Of a stretch of DNA of 22,230 nt, positions 7,188 to 15,011 are shown piece by piece. Origin of the DNA: an uncultured Treponema sp. (lineage in GTDB: Bacteria > Spirochaetota > Spirochaetia > Treponematales > Treponemataceae); assembly GCA_937877515.1 (NCBI GenBank), contig CALFIX010000013.1, positions 1-22,230 on the forward strand, in the 5' to 3' direction. Both the position numbers and the translations under genes were made by a program. The notes under the pieces are model-generated. The model worked only from the letters and a program-made list of their open reading frames with translations. It was not told the origin of the DNA and ran no database searches. Position 1 is the stretch's first letter. Each line of letters begins with the position of its first letter.

Positions 7188-9597
7188 TCTGTACCCTTTA
7201 CAATTAAAAGAACTCCCAATTTATGAGAATTTAGATTTAATCTGTACCCTTTTAAAGGAGTCAAAAACGAAGAGTTTAGTTCTTACAGCAGAAACTGCTG
7301 CAGGAAAATCGACAGCTTTACCACTTGCAATTCTGAATCACTTTGCAGGAAAAGCTGTAATGTTAGAACCTCGACGTATTGCTGTACTTAATATTGCTTC
7401 TAGAGTTTCAGAATTATTAGGTGAAAATATGGGTCAAACTGTAGGTTATAAAATTCACTTAGAAAGTAAAGTTTCTAAAGAAACTCGTTTTACAGTCTTA
7501 ACAGAAGCTATTTTAGTTAGAATGTTGCAAGCTGACCCCCTTTTAGAAGATATAAATGTTGTTGTTATTGATGAATTTCATGAACGTTCTGTACATGCAG
7601 ATTTAGCATTGGCTTTTTTAAAAGAAACTATGCAATTACGAGATGATTTATATGTAATTGTTATGTCTGCAACTATGGATACTGATAAAATTGCAAGGTT
7701 TTTGGGTACAGATGATGAATCTGCACCCATTTACAATGTAAAAGGTCGTAATTTTAAAGTAGAAGTTGAATATAACAATAGCTCGTCTTTAGAAACTGTT
7801 ATTAAAAGTGAGCTTTACAATAAAAAAAATACAGGAGATATTCTTGTTTTTTTGCCAGGAATAAAAGAAATTCGCCAAACAAAGCAAAATTTAATAGATA
7901 TGGGTACAGATAAGGATGCAGATATATTAATTTTGCATAGTTCTGTGCCAATTATAGAGCAGAAAAATATATTAAAAGAGAAAATAAAAGGTACAGTTAT
8001 AGGTACAGATAAAAAGAAAAGAATAATTTTGAGTAGTTCAATTGCAGAAACTTCTCTAACTGTACCAAATATTACATTGGTTATTGACAGTGGATATAGT
8101 CGTGTAAATGTATATAATCCTCGTGTAGGAATGCAAAAACTTGTAACTCAAAGAGAAACTGTTTTTAATGCAGAACAACGTAAAGGGCGAGCTGGGCGCG
8201 TTTCTAATGGAAGATGTATACGACTTTGGAATGAAAAAGAAAGTTTATTGCAAGAGTTAAAGCCTGGAATTTTACGTTCAGATTTAGCCAATTTGGTTCT
8301 AGAATGTTATGCATGGGGTGCAAAAGAGATAAATTCATTAAACTGGTTAGATCAGCCCCTGGAAAGCTCATGGCAAAGTGCTGTTGCATTATTAGAGCTG
8401 TTAGGATGTATGAAAGAGGGTCTTATAACAGAACTTGGAAAAGCTTCTCTTTCGCTAGGCTTGAATGTAAGAGAGGCCTGTGTTGCTTTGTCAGGAATTT
8501 TATTTAATAAACTAGAGTTATCCACAAGTATTGCACTTGAATACGCGGAACAAAATATAGTTGATAAAAAAAGTCAAGAAAATCAACGGATAGAGCTTAA
8601 AAAACGGTGTCAGATTTTTCAAAAAAATTCACAGATTATTAAATGTTTTCCACAAGAATTTACAAATTTTTCCACAGAATTTGCACTTTTATGTGGATTT
8701 TCAGATAGAATTGGTATTAAAGTTGATGAGAGTTCTTCTAATGTTTATAAATTTCCTTCAGGTCGAGAAGCTAAATTGTTTTCTGAGTTTTTACCTAAAT
8801 ACATTATAGCTATAGATGTTGATGCTGGTGACAGAATTGGGACCATATATAAATCTGTACCCGTAGAAGAGTTGTTAGTAGTTAATTTTATGGAACAACG
8901 TTCTAAAATTGTTATGGTTACAGAATTTTTAGAAGATAAAACCTGTAAAAAATTTAAAAAGCTTTGTTATGGAAAAATTATTTTAAGAGAAGAAAAAATA
9001 AAAATAGAGAAAAGTGATTATTTAGAAGCTGTAAGTCAAGAAGTAAATAAAAATGGAGTTGAATGGCTTCCGTTATCAAATGAGTCTAAAAATTTGCTTT
9101 TAAGATGCCAGTTTTATTTACAAAATTGCTCAAAAGGTGACAGTTATGGTAACACTTTAGGTGACAAATATCAAAATCTAAAGGATACAGTTTTGCAATG
9201 GTTAAGTCCTTTTGTTATAGATTCCAACAAATTAACTGAAAAGAATGTCTTTGATGCTTTATGCTATTGGTTAGAAGAGTTAAGGTTACAGAATTCTGTA
9301 CCCATAAAAGTTCAACTTGCCAATGGAAAAACTAAATATTTAGATTATGTAATTCATGATGAAAAAGTTTGTATAGAATTGGAACTTATAATTCAGCAGG
9401 CCTTTGGAATTTTTGAAACTCCAAAAATTATGGGTAAACCAATTCTTTTTAAGCTATTGTCTCCTGCAAGAAGACCTTTACAGATTACAAACGATTTAGA
9501 AAATTTTTGGGCTAATACCTGGCCTGAAATTTGTAAAGAAATGAAAGGACGCTATCCAAAACACAACTGGGACTATCGCGTTGTCCAAAAAGATTAG
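7180..9597 (+). CDS. hrpB: ATP-dependent DEAH-box helicase HrpB
   Basis: 805 residues from the ATG at 7180, with GGGGG at 7170-7174 as a weak ribosome binding site; an ATG at 7162 would add six residues. The superfamily 2 motifs run in order: Walker A AETAAGKST (37-45), Ia EPRRIA, II DEFH (131-134, replacing DEAH/DEIH), III SATMD (163-167) and VI QRKGRAGR (333-340). The C terminus carries the HrpB signature KLLSPARRPLQITNDLENFW with GRYPKHNW near the end. HrpB is a putative RNA helicase whose substrate is not settled. The stop of the upstream gene overlaps the start by 8 bases. The coding sequence holds seven copies of the word GGTACAGA/TCTGTACC (see findings) and an exact DnaA box at 8518-8526. 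Confidence 0.93.
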   Translation: MNNLYPLQLKELPIYENLDLICTLLKESKTKSLVLTAETAAGKSTALPLAILNHFAGKAVMLEPRRIAVLNIASRVSELLGENMGQTVGYKIHLESKVSKETRFTVLTEAILVRMLQADPLLEDINVVVIDEFHERSVHADLALAFLKETMQLRDDLYVIVMSATMDTDKIARFLGTDDESAPIYNVKGRNFKVEVEYNNSSSLETVIKSELYNKKNTGDILVFLPGIKEIRQTKQNLIDMGTDKDADILILHSSVPIIEQKNILKEKIKGTVIGTDKKKRIILSSSIAETSLTVPNITLVIDSGYSRVNVYNPRVGMQKLVTQRETVFNAEQRKGRAGRVSNGRCIRLWNEKESLLQELKPGILRSDLANLVLECYAWGAKEINSLNWLDQPLESSWQSAVALLELLGCMKEGLITELGKASLSLGLNVREACVALSGILFNKLELSTSIALEYAEQNIVDKKSQENQRIELKKRCQIFQKNSQIIKCFPQEFTNFSTEFALLCGFSDRIGIKVDESSSNVYKFPSGREAKLFSEFLPKYIIAIDVDAGDRIGTIYKSVPVEELLVVNFMEQRSKIVMVTEFLEDKTCKKFKKLCYGKIILREEKIKIEKSDYLEAVSQEVNKNGVEWLPLSNESKNLLLRCQFYLQNCSKGDSYGNTLGDKYQNLKDTVLQWLSPFVIDSNKLTEKNVFDALCYWLEELRLQNSVPIKVQLANGKTKYLDYVIHDEKVCIELELIIQQAFGIFETPKIMGKPILFKLLSPARRPLQITNDLENFWANTWPEICKEMKGRYPKHNWDYRVVQKD
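7704..7728. repeat. Inverted repeat built from the GGGTACAGAT word
   Basis: GGGTACAGAT (7704-7713), a 5-base spacer and ATCTGCACCC (7719-7728) form an inverted repeat with one mismatch, inside hrpB. It contains one of the dispersed GGTACAGAT words. Confidence 0.6.
8518..8676 (+). other. DnaA-box-like sites in hrpB
   Basis: TTATCCACA at 8518-8526 is an exact consensus DnaA box. TTTTCCACA occurs twice, at 8646-8654 and 8668-8676, each one base from consensus and in the same orientation. They may be chance matches in A+T-rich coding sequence. Confidence 0.25.
9287..9300. repeat. 14-bp perfect palindrome near the end of hrpB
   Basis: TACAGAATTCTGTA is a perfect 14-bp palindrome. It is flanked by GGT on the left and CCC on the right, so its right half is a TCTGTACC word (9295-9302). 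Confidence 0.6.
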
Positions 9598-9609
9598 TTA
9601 GAGTACAAT
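9581..9609 (+). promoter_or_regulatory. Predicted promoter giving a leaderless transcript of the glycosylase-like gene
   Basis: TTGTCC (9581-9586) and TACAAT (9604-9609) are separated by 17 bp. The predicted start, seven bases after the -10 box, coincides with the A of the ATG at 9616. No Shine-Dalgarno sequence precedes that ATG. Confidence 0.5.
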
Positions 9610-9615
9610 ACAGCT

Positions 9616-10374
9616 ATGACACAAACAGAGTGGAAAAGTTTTACAAACTTTAGAGATGAATACAAAGAATTATGTAAAAAATGGAGTGCCAGTTACGTAA
9701 ATTTATCTGATTTACAAAGAGAAGCTTCCTTAAAAGATACTCCCCCCTACCCTATTGAAAACAGTATTGTTTATAACACCGATTACGATAAAATTACAGA
9801 AAATGATGATATTCGCTTAATTGTTATTGGTGATAATCCAGGAAAAGAAGAACAACTTAATAAAAATCAAAGATATCTTGTAGGTCAAAGTGGACGTATT
9901 GCAGAAGGATTTTTTAGGCGTAATCCTGAACTCAAAACTGATTTTCGTAAAAATGCAATCATCGTAAATAAGACTCCCGTGCATACTGCAAAGACAGCAC
10001 ATTTAAAATATCTTGCGAAAAATAATGCTGATGCTGCAACCCTTATTCTTGAAAGTCAAAATGAAATAGCACGCTTAACTGCAGAACTTCATAAGGCACT
10101 TGATGCTGAGCTTTGGATAGTTGGTTATGCTGAGCTGAAAGGAAGAGGTGTTTTTATTCCTTACCGCGATACACTTCTTAACTGCTACAAGGAAGATTCA
10201 GGCGTAATGAATGATGCGTGGAACAAAGTTTTTCTGTATCAGCATTTTTCTATGAACAGATTTATTGTGGACTTGAAAAATTTTTCTGAGACTCAGAAAA
10301 ATAAAGATAAAACACTTTCTGAAAATTTAAAAGAGATTGGAACGGGTCACCGTAAAGAAATATTTGGAGTTTAA
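9616..10374 (+). CDS. Uracil-DNA glycosylase superfamily protein
   Basis: 252 residues. LIVIGDNPGKEEQ (68-80) matches the active-site loop of the uracil-DNA glycosylase fold (family 4 proteins have GEAPGxxED). It is followed by QRYLVGQSGRIAEGFF, then AIIVNKTPVHT (114-124), and a late strand LWIVGYAELKGRGVF. Members excise uracil from DNA or act on related damaged bases. No family-4-type Cys cluster is visible, so a 4Fe-4S cluster is not expected. The exact subfamily is uncertain. The start codon has no ribosome binding site and may be leaderless. The gene ends 3 bases before the convergent LuxR-type gene with no clear terminator between them. Base composition becomes more G+C-rich in its last third. 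Confidence 0.75.
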   Translation: MTQTEWKSFTNFRDEYKELCKKWSASYVNLSDLQREASLKDTPPYPIENSIVYNTDYDKITENDDIRLIVIGDNPGKEEQLNKNQRYLVGQSGRIAEGFFRRNPELKTDFRKNAIIVNKTPVHTAKTAHLKYLAKNNADAATLILESQNEIARLTAELHKALDAELWIVGYAELKGRGVFIPYRDTLLNCYKEDSGVMNDAWNKVFLYQHFSMNRFIVDLKNFSETQKNKDKTLSENLKEIGTGHRKEIFGV

Positions 10375-10377
10375 AAA

Positions 10378-11124
10378 TTATTCGATAACTTCACAGCCAC
10401 CGTATTCAACAAGAAGAGAAATGCGGTCGGCAACTCCAAGAATTTTATAAATTGCATGCATGCGGTTTTTCACAGTGCCAACTGAAACGCCGGACTCACG
10501 CGCAATCACAGAATATTTTGTATCAAGCAGGGCAAGACGAATCCACTCTTTATCGCGTTCATTTAATTCCGTAAACTGAGAAAGATCAAGTTTGTTGTTG
10601 TAAGACGCGCGGTGAAGGTCAATTTTATTTTTTCCGTACAGAAGCGTAATGATAACAACATCTACCAGAAGATATGCAGCGTTTTCCCGGAGTGAATTGA
10701 TAAACGATTCTGTGCCAAAACGAAGGCGCGAAAGCTGAAGAACAACAAGTGTAATTCCAGCAATGATAAGTTTCTTTTTTTTATTTTTTACAAAAAGTCC
10801 GCGTGTATAAAGCGAAACTAAACCAATCAGAAAAAGCAGAACACAGATTGGATTAACCGGATAATCTTCAAAAACAATTATTGAATACAGAAAACTAATG
10901 GATGCCATGACCTCAAGCTTGTATGGTTTCCAGATTAAAAATGCAAACGAAAGAATACACAGGGAATTCATTACAACATAAACTTCAAGCGGAAAACTCA
11001 TTGGCGGAAGATTTCTGTTGAATCCAAAAAGTTTTATGTCTGCAAAAATTCTATAGGCAAGCACAAGAATTCCAACGATGGAAAATACGCGGATAAACTT
11101 TTCGTACTTTTGTTCCAGCGTCAA
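10378..11124 (-). CDS. Membrane-anchored LuxR-type transcriptional regulator
   Basis: 248 residues. Residues about 12-165 contain roughly six hydrophobic membrane segments (for example FSIVGILVLAYRIF, VLLFLIGLVSLY and AYLLVDVVIITLLYG). Residues 185-240 form a LuxR/GerE-type helix-turn-helix: LNERDKEWIRLALLDTKYSV, then IARESGVSVGTVKNRMHAIY and KILGVADRISLL. It probably senses an envelope or small-molecule signal and acts on DNA directly from the membrane. The predicted start is TTG at 11124-11122, with no strong ribosome binding site. It is divergent from the secreted-protein cluster starting at 11387, and the intervening region carries direct repeats that could be its operator (inference). 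Its coding sequence is more G+C-rich than hrpB. Confidence 0.8.
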   Translation of the reverse strand: MTLEQKYEKFIRVFSIVGILVLAYRIFADIKLFGFNRNLPPMSFPLEVYVVMNSLCILSFAFLIWKPYKLEVMASISFLYSIIVFEDYPVNPICVLLFLIGLVSLYTRGLFVKNKKKKLIIAGITLVVLQLSRLRFGTESFINSLRENAAYLLVDVVIITLLYGKNKIDLHRASYNNKLDLSQFTELNERDKEWIRLALLDTKYSVIARESGVSVGTVKNRMHAIYKILGVADRISLLVEYGGCEVIE

Positions 11125-11237
11125 TGCACTTTTTTCATGCAGTAACTATAAACTGATTTCAAGCAAAAGAAAAGAGAATTTTAAAAGGTTAAGGTTTAGT
11201 TTAAATTTTTATAAAAAAAATTTTAGACTCTTATATT

Positions 11238-11285
11238 ACCTTGGTCACATTTTAGTAGTTTTTCGTATGACCTTGGTCATATTTT
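11238..11285 (+). repeat. Two 16-bp direct repeats, 32 bp apart
   Basis: ACCTTGGTCACATTTT (11238-11253) and ACCTTGGTCATATTTT (11270-11285) match at 15 of 16 bases. Their starts are 32 bp apart, about three helical turns. This is a plausible operator pair for a dimeric or tandem-binding regulator. Confidence 0.7.
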
Positions 11286-11335
11286 GCACTTTTTGGGGTC
11301 GCGGTCTCTTGATTTCTGTGTAAATATGTGAATGT

Positions 11336-11364
11336 AAAAAAAGCATAGAAAAAAATCTATGCTT
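11336..11364 (-). terminator. Hairpin in the leader; reads as a terminator on the minus strand
   Basis: AAGCATAGA (11341-11349) and TCTATGCTT (11356-11364) form a perfect 9-bp stem with a 6-nt loop. Read on the minus strand it is followed by a T run (11340-11336), the form of an intrinsic terminator. On the plus strand no T run follows. Confidence 0.5.
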
Positions 11365-11386
11365 AAAAATTAAAACAAGGAGTTTT

Positions 11387-12373
11387 ATGAAGAAAAAGAA
11401 AGTGTTATTCGTATGTATTATTACAACATTATTTTCGATTACAAGTTGTAATAATAATGCACAATTAACAACTGAATCATTGTTCAAGGACAATGCAACA
11501 ACAATCAGCTGGAAAAATTATTCGAAAACAGACGAAATATCTAGTTATGCAGCAAATGTGACGGTTTATTCAATGAACAGTAAGAAAGATACAGAATTAA
11601 AACAGACTTCATCTTATCGTCTTACTATAAAAAACATTGATGATGAACAGTTTACACGAATAGATATGTCTTCTGATTTTGCTGATGGAAGATTACGTTC
11701 TGTTGTATCGAAATCTAGGGAAATTGCAGTATTTGATTCTGTTACAAATGAAGTGGAGCAGAGAATTGCGATTTCTGAGGAAGAAGTTTCTAAAGATCTT
11801 TCTTTTTTGCAGGATGGTATTGTTTTAGGTAAAGTAAATCTTGATAAAATAAAAGAAACATCATCCAGACTTGCATTTGATGTGAATGAAAACGATGAAA
11901 GCTCCTTGCTGCAAATTTCGATTCCATCTTCATATTTTAATGATTATGAAGAAGTAAAACGAATTTCTACAAAAGTTGTTTTTGATGTTTCATCTGAAAC
12001 TCTGAATTCTGTTGAAATTGTAATGCAAAATGGAGAAGGAATAACTGTAACTTCTACGGTAACTCCAGTATACGAAGAGTACAACGATGAGATGATACAG
12101 ATAGGCTCTATAACCGTAATAAATACAGAGAATAAAAATCTTATTGAAGGATTTGCTGAAGATTATAGCTATTACAATTCAATTGATGAGATTGAAGAAA
12201 TATCTTTGGAAAAATATGAAGAACTTAAAAAAGCTGGAACCTGTTTTGAGACAGATGTTGAATTTGGAAATCCGGCAGATTTAAGCAATGTAGAAACAAT
12301 TGTAGAAGTTTACGACTCTATAACAATTAATGAAACCGAAGATTCTTTATTTAAAATTCTTTTGGAGGCTTAA
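11387..12373 (+). CDS. Lipoprotein of unknown function
   Basis: 328 residues. MKKKKVLFVCIITTLFSITS followed by Cys21 is a lipoprotein signal peptide with lipobox ITSC. The mature part is acidic, rich in Ser, Glu, Thr and Val, with alternating strands such as SRLAFDVNENDESSLLQISI and VKRISTKVVFDVSSETLNSV. This is compatible with a beta-rich, LolA/LppX-like or adhesin-like fold, but I recognise no named domain. AAGGAG at 11376-11381 is a strong ribosome binding site. It is the first gene of a same-strand cluster; the next gene starts 1 base after its stop, with GGAGG (12364-12368) inside its last codons, so the two are co-translated. Confidence 0.75.
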   Translation: MKKKKVLFVCIITTLFSITSCNNNAQLTTESLFKDNATTISWKNYSKTDEISSYAANVTVYSMNSKKDTELKQTSSYRLTIKNIDDEQFTRIDMSSDFADGRLRSVVSKSREIAVFDSVTNEVEQRIAISEEEVSKDLSFLQDGIVLGKVNLDKIKETSSRLAFDVNENDESSLLQISIPSSYFNDYEEVKRISTKVVFDVSSETLNSVEIVMQNGEGITVTSTVTPVYEEYNDEMIQIGSITVINTENKNLIEGFAEDYSYYNSIDEIEEISLEKYEELKKAGTCFETDVEFGNPADLSNVETIVEVYDSITINETEDSLFKILLEA

Positions 12374-12374
12374 A

Positions 12375-13646
12375 ATGAATAAAAAATTGGAAATAATTTG
12401 TTTAGTGTTTGCGGTATTACTAAGTAATATTTTATATGCAAATGATACACCTTGTCATGTAAGCGGTTTTTCAAACGGATATCGGGTATTTTATGGATTT
12501 GATTTTGGGGAGCCGAAAATTTCAGATCATGATTTATCAATAGAAGGTATCGTAAACGAAGAAATCAACTGTGTATTAAATGATGATGCTGAAAATAATA
12601 ATACAAGTGATTATGCAATTGTCGGACACAGTCAGGGAGGTCTTAGAGTACTTGCTTATGCTTCTATGTTAAAAGAACGTGAAGATGCACAGGAATCTTA
12701 TGATAGGCTCAAAGCTGTAATAACTGTATCTGGAATAGACAGGGGACTTAAAGCTTTAGATGGTGGTTTTGCACCATTTAGGGCAAAAGTATTAAATGAT
12801 GGAGAGATATTAGGAAACGGGCTTATAGGAGTGGGAGGGTCTTGCATGTTAGGTGCATGGGCTGATGCTGTTGTAATTCTTGTAGGTGGAACTCTGGGGG
12901 TTCCTGCTTTATTGTACAACACATGGCCGTATATTTTTGGTTATGTTGGAGCAGGCTAGATTGATGCAGATTATGAAACGATTCCAGAGATATATGATAT
13001 GATGCCAGAAAGTAATTTCATAAGAACGCATGTAGCTGAAAGTGTAAAAAATACTTATAAAGTGCAGATAGGTACAGAAACAACACTTGAAGTACGTTAT
13101 AAAAAAGTTTTGTTTGTAAATGTTCCGTATGTTGTAACTGTAACAACGCCTGTTTATGAAACGATAGTTAATTATACTGATAAACTGAAAATAGATGATA
13201 ATTTGCCTATTGGTTATATTGTAGGTGTAAACAGCAATAGTTTGGCAATGGGACTGGATGAAGCAACTGAAGCAAATGTAAGAATAGGAATAGCTGCAGC
13301 CTCTACGGTAATGAAAATTGCACAAGGAATAAATCTTGTAAAATACTGTGGTAGCTTAGGATTATTATCTTCTCACAAAACTTATGCAACATACTGTGAA
13401 AATGCAGCAAACTGGCTGGACAATTTTGATGGGGAGCTTAATGAGTTAAAAGGCTCCAGCGAGAACGACGGTCTTGTAGCAAAGGAAAGCCAGTATTACC
13501 CGATGAGTGCGCACAGCCTTGTATTAGGGGATGAATCAGACTGCTATGTTTCTATGAAGTATAACCATGCAGCTATAGACCCTACTACAAATACTGATGT
13601 GCAAGACAAAATAAGTGATATGCTAAATTCATTGGAAAGAAAATAG
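12375..13646 (+). pseudogene. Secreted alpha/beta hydrolase (lipase-like) interrupted by one in-frame TAG
   Basis: A single reading frame of 423 codons is broken only by TAG at 12957-12959 (codon 195). The N terminus (MNKKLEIICLVFAVLLSNIL, YA) is a signal peptide. YAIVGHSQGGLRVLAYA holds the nucleophile elbow GHSQGG with Ser86. After the TAG the same frame continues with IDADYETIPEIYDMMPESNF. Near the end, ENDGLVAKESQ (Asp365) and MKYNHAAIDP (His398) look like the acid and histidine of the triad, in the order seen in PGAP1-like and bacterial lipases. The stop therefore separates Ser from Asp/His. No base loss is needed to restore the gene. The start at 12375 follows GGAGG with good spacing. 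Possibilities are a recent nonsense mutation, a sequencing error, or stop-codon readthrough. Confidence 0.75.
12999..13646 (+). CDS. 3' fragment of the interrupted hydrolase (possible separate ORF)
   Basis: 215-codon open stretch from ATG 12999, in the same frame as the upstream half. It has no signal peptide and no ribosome binding site before 12999, so independent translation is unlikely. It carries the predicted acid (Asp157 of this ORF) and histidine (His190) of the hydrolase triad. One GGTACAGA word lies at 13071-13078. It is listed because an automatic annotation would report it as a gene of its own. Confidence 0.45.
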   Translation: MMPESNFIRTHVAESVKNTYKVQIGTETTLEVRYKKVLFVNVPYVVTVTTPVYETIVNYTDKLKIDDNLPIGYIVGVNSNSLAMGLDEATEANVRIGIAAASTVMKIAQGINLVKYCGSLGLLSSHKTYATYCENAANWLDNFDGELNELKGSSENDGLVAKESQYYPMSAHSLVLGDESDCYVSMKYNHAAIDPTTNTDVQDKISDMLNSLERK

Positions 13647-13650
13647 AGTA

Positions 13651-13692
13651 AGCGCTTATAATTATTATAAAAAAATAATTATGAGCGTTTTT
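13651..13692 (+). terminator. Rho-independent terminator after the hydrolase
   Basis: CGCTTATAATTATT (13653-13666) pairs with AATAATTATGAGCG (13674-13687) over 14 bp with one G-U pair and a 7-nt loop, followed by five T (13688-13692). It separates the first two cluster genes from the beta-propeller lipoprotein. Confidence 0.85.
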
Positions 13693-13716
13693 GTATTCGT
13701 ATAGGATGATAGAATC

Positions 13717-15000
13717 ATGAAGCGACTTTGTATAATTTTAATTATTTTTTCATTAATATTTATGGCATGTCCTGTTTCTACAGATGAAAATAATATAAAA
13801 GATTATGAAAAAAATATTGCCTGGGAATTAAAAACTGAAACGTATTATTCATTTTCAAGACATCTTCAGAAAGATAAATATATGTATTTCGTAGAGGTCA
13901 GTGAAAAGAATAAATTTTTTGTTTCAAAAGTAAATCTAGAAAACGGAAAATATGTATGGAAAAGTGAAGAATTTTCTGGATATGTAGAAAGGCGTCTTGC
14001 CTATATAGAAAAAGATGGTAATGGGTATATTTTAGTAGAGAATAAAGAAAACGTAAATTTGTACTTTATAGATGAAGAAGGTGGAACCTTAAGAGCAATT
14101 TTAACTTACTGCATAAACGAAGAAGATAACAAATATTTTAAAGCAAATGAAATTGTGGTTTCAAATAATAGGCTTTTCAAATTTATCACTAAAAAAGAAG
14201 AACCCTTTAGTCATGGTGGATTAGCCGAAATAAATATTGAAAATCTAGATTTTTCTATTCCAAGAAATCCTCAATATTGTGAATCGAAAATTGTTTGGGG
14301 AGGCTCTCAAACAATAGATACAAATCCTTTTGAAAAAGATGGGATAATATATTTAATAACATGTGACTGGAACTCTCAACAAGGTTATACGGAAGTCATA
14401 GCGTACGATACAAATACAGACAGCGTAAAATGGGAGTATACATCGAACGTGCTTGACGGAAATGGAAGATTCAACATGTACATAGTTGATAATCTTCTTT
14501 ACATAATTGAAGAGCAAATAGCATGTTTTAATATTGAATCAGGAGAATGTATTTACGAATATAAAGAAACAGAGGAAGATCTGGCAACAAAAATATCAAA
14601 AGGAGGAAGTATCTGGTCGCAAGGATTATGGTACGATGATGGGAAATTTTATTACACAAGCAATGCAAGTTGGGCAACATCATCAATGACAAATATACCA
14701 GAAGAGCTTGTACGGAACGTACTCTGTTTGGATGCAAAAACTTTTGAATTAGTGTGGAGCGATTTTCCAGAGGGATGCGGTTCCCTATTCACCCGCCCAG
14801 TAGTGATAGACGGGAAATGCTTTGTGCTGGTAAATGACGGACTTCGAGTGTACAACTCAAAAACCGGAGAGCTTATAGGAAGAGCTTCTGAAGTAAATGG
14901 TTCAGCGCATGCCCTGAACGCCGAATACAACGGCATGTTCATTTACTTTGACATAGACGATTCGCAGAAAACCAGCACGCTCACCGCAATAAGGCCGTAA
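13717..15000 (+). CDS. Lipoprotein with PQQ-like beta-propeller repeats
   Basis: 427 residues. MKRLCIILIIFSLIFMAC gives a signal peptide with lipidated Cys18. The rest contains repeated propeller-blade patterns of the PQQ/WD-like type, in which a strand ending in a 'D..tG...W' turn recurs: VNLENGKYVWKSEE, VIAYDTNTDSVKWEYTSN, CFNIESGECIYEYKE, CLDAKTFELVWSDFP and VYNSKTGELIGRASE. No enzymatic motif is visible; the fold suggests binding or scaffolding at the cell surface or in the periplasm (inference). An AGGA at 13703-13706 is a weak ribosome binding site. The stop is followed after 11 bases by the metalloprotease gene, so they form an operon. The last 500 bases are more G+C-rich than the first half of the gene. 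Confidence 0.8.
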   Translation: MKRLCIILIIFSLIFMACPVSTDENNIKDYEKNIAWELKTETYYSFSRHLQKDKYMYFVEVSEKNKFFVSKVNLENGKYVWKSEEFSGYVERRLAYIEKDGNGYILVENKENVNLYFIDEEGGTLRAILTYCINEEDNKYFKANEIVVSNNRLFKFITKKEEPFSHGGLAEINIENLDFSIPRNPQYCESKIVWGGSQTIDTNPFEKDGIIYLITCDWNSQQGYTEVIAYDTNTDSVKWEYTSNVLDGNGRFNMYIVDNLLYIIEEQIACFNIESGECIYEYKETEEDLATKISKGGSIWSQGLWYDDGKFYYTSNASWATSSMTNIPEELVRNVLCLDAKTFELVWSDFPEGCGSLFTRPVVIDGKCFVLVNDGLRVYNSKTGELIGRASEVNGSAHALNAEYNGMFIYFDIDDSQKTSTLTAIRP

Positions 15001-15011
15001 GAGGATTTATA

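Larger units (their letters stand above)
11125..11386. promoter_or_regulatory. Divergent intergenic region between regulator and secreted-protein cluster
   Basis: 262 bases without a gene. It holds an A+T-rich tract near the regulator, two 16-bp direct repeats (11238-11285), a short G+C-rich patch (11294-11306) and a hairpin (11341-11364) directly before the ribosome binding site AAGGAG (11376-11381) of the first cluster gene. I could not place a convincing -35/-10 pair for either direction. Confidence 0.55.

Noticed and set aside
12957..12959. TAG as a pyrrolysine codon
   Set aside because: No pyl genes or other evidence in the window, and the site is not near the hydrolase catalytic residues. 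It is kept only as a check under the finding on this codon.
12909..13325. Long minus-strand open frame opposite the hydrolase 3' half
   Set aside because: Its product is rich in Tyr, Ile, Cys and Phe with no recognisable motif, and it lies antisense to a frame with clear hydrolase features. It is a codon-bias shadow.
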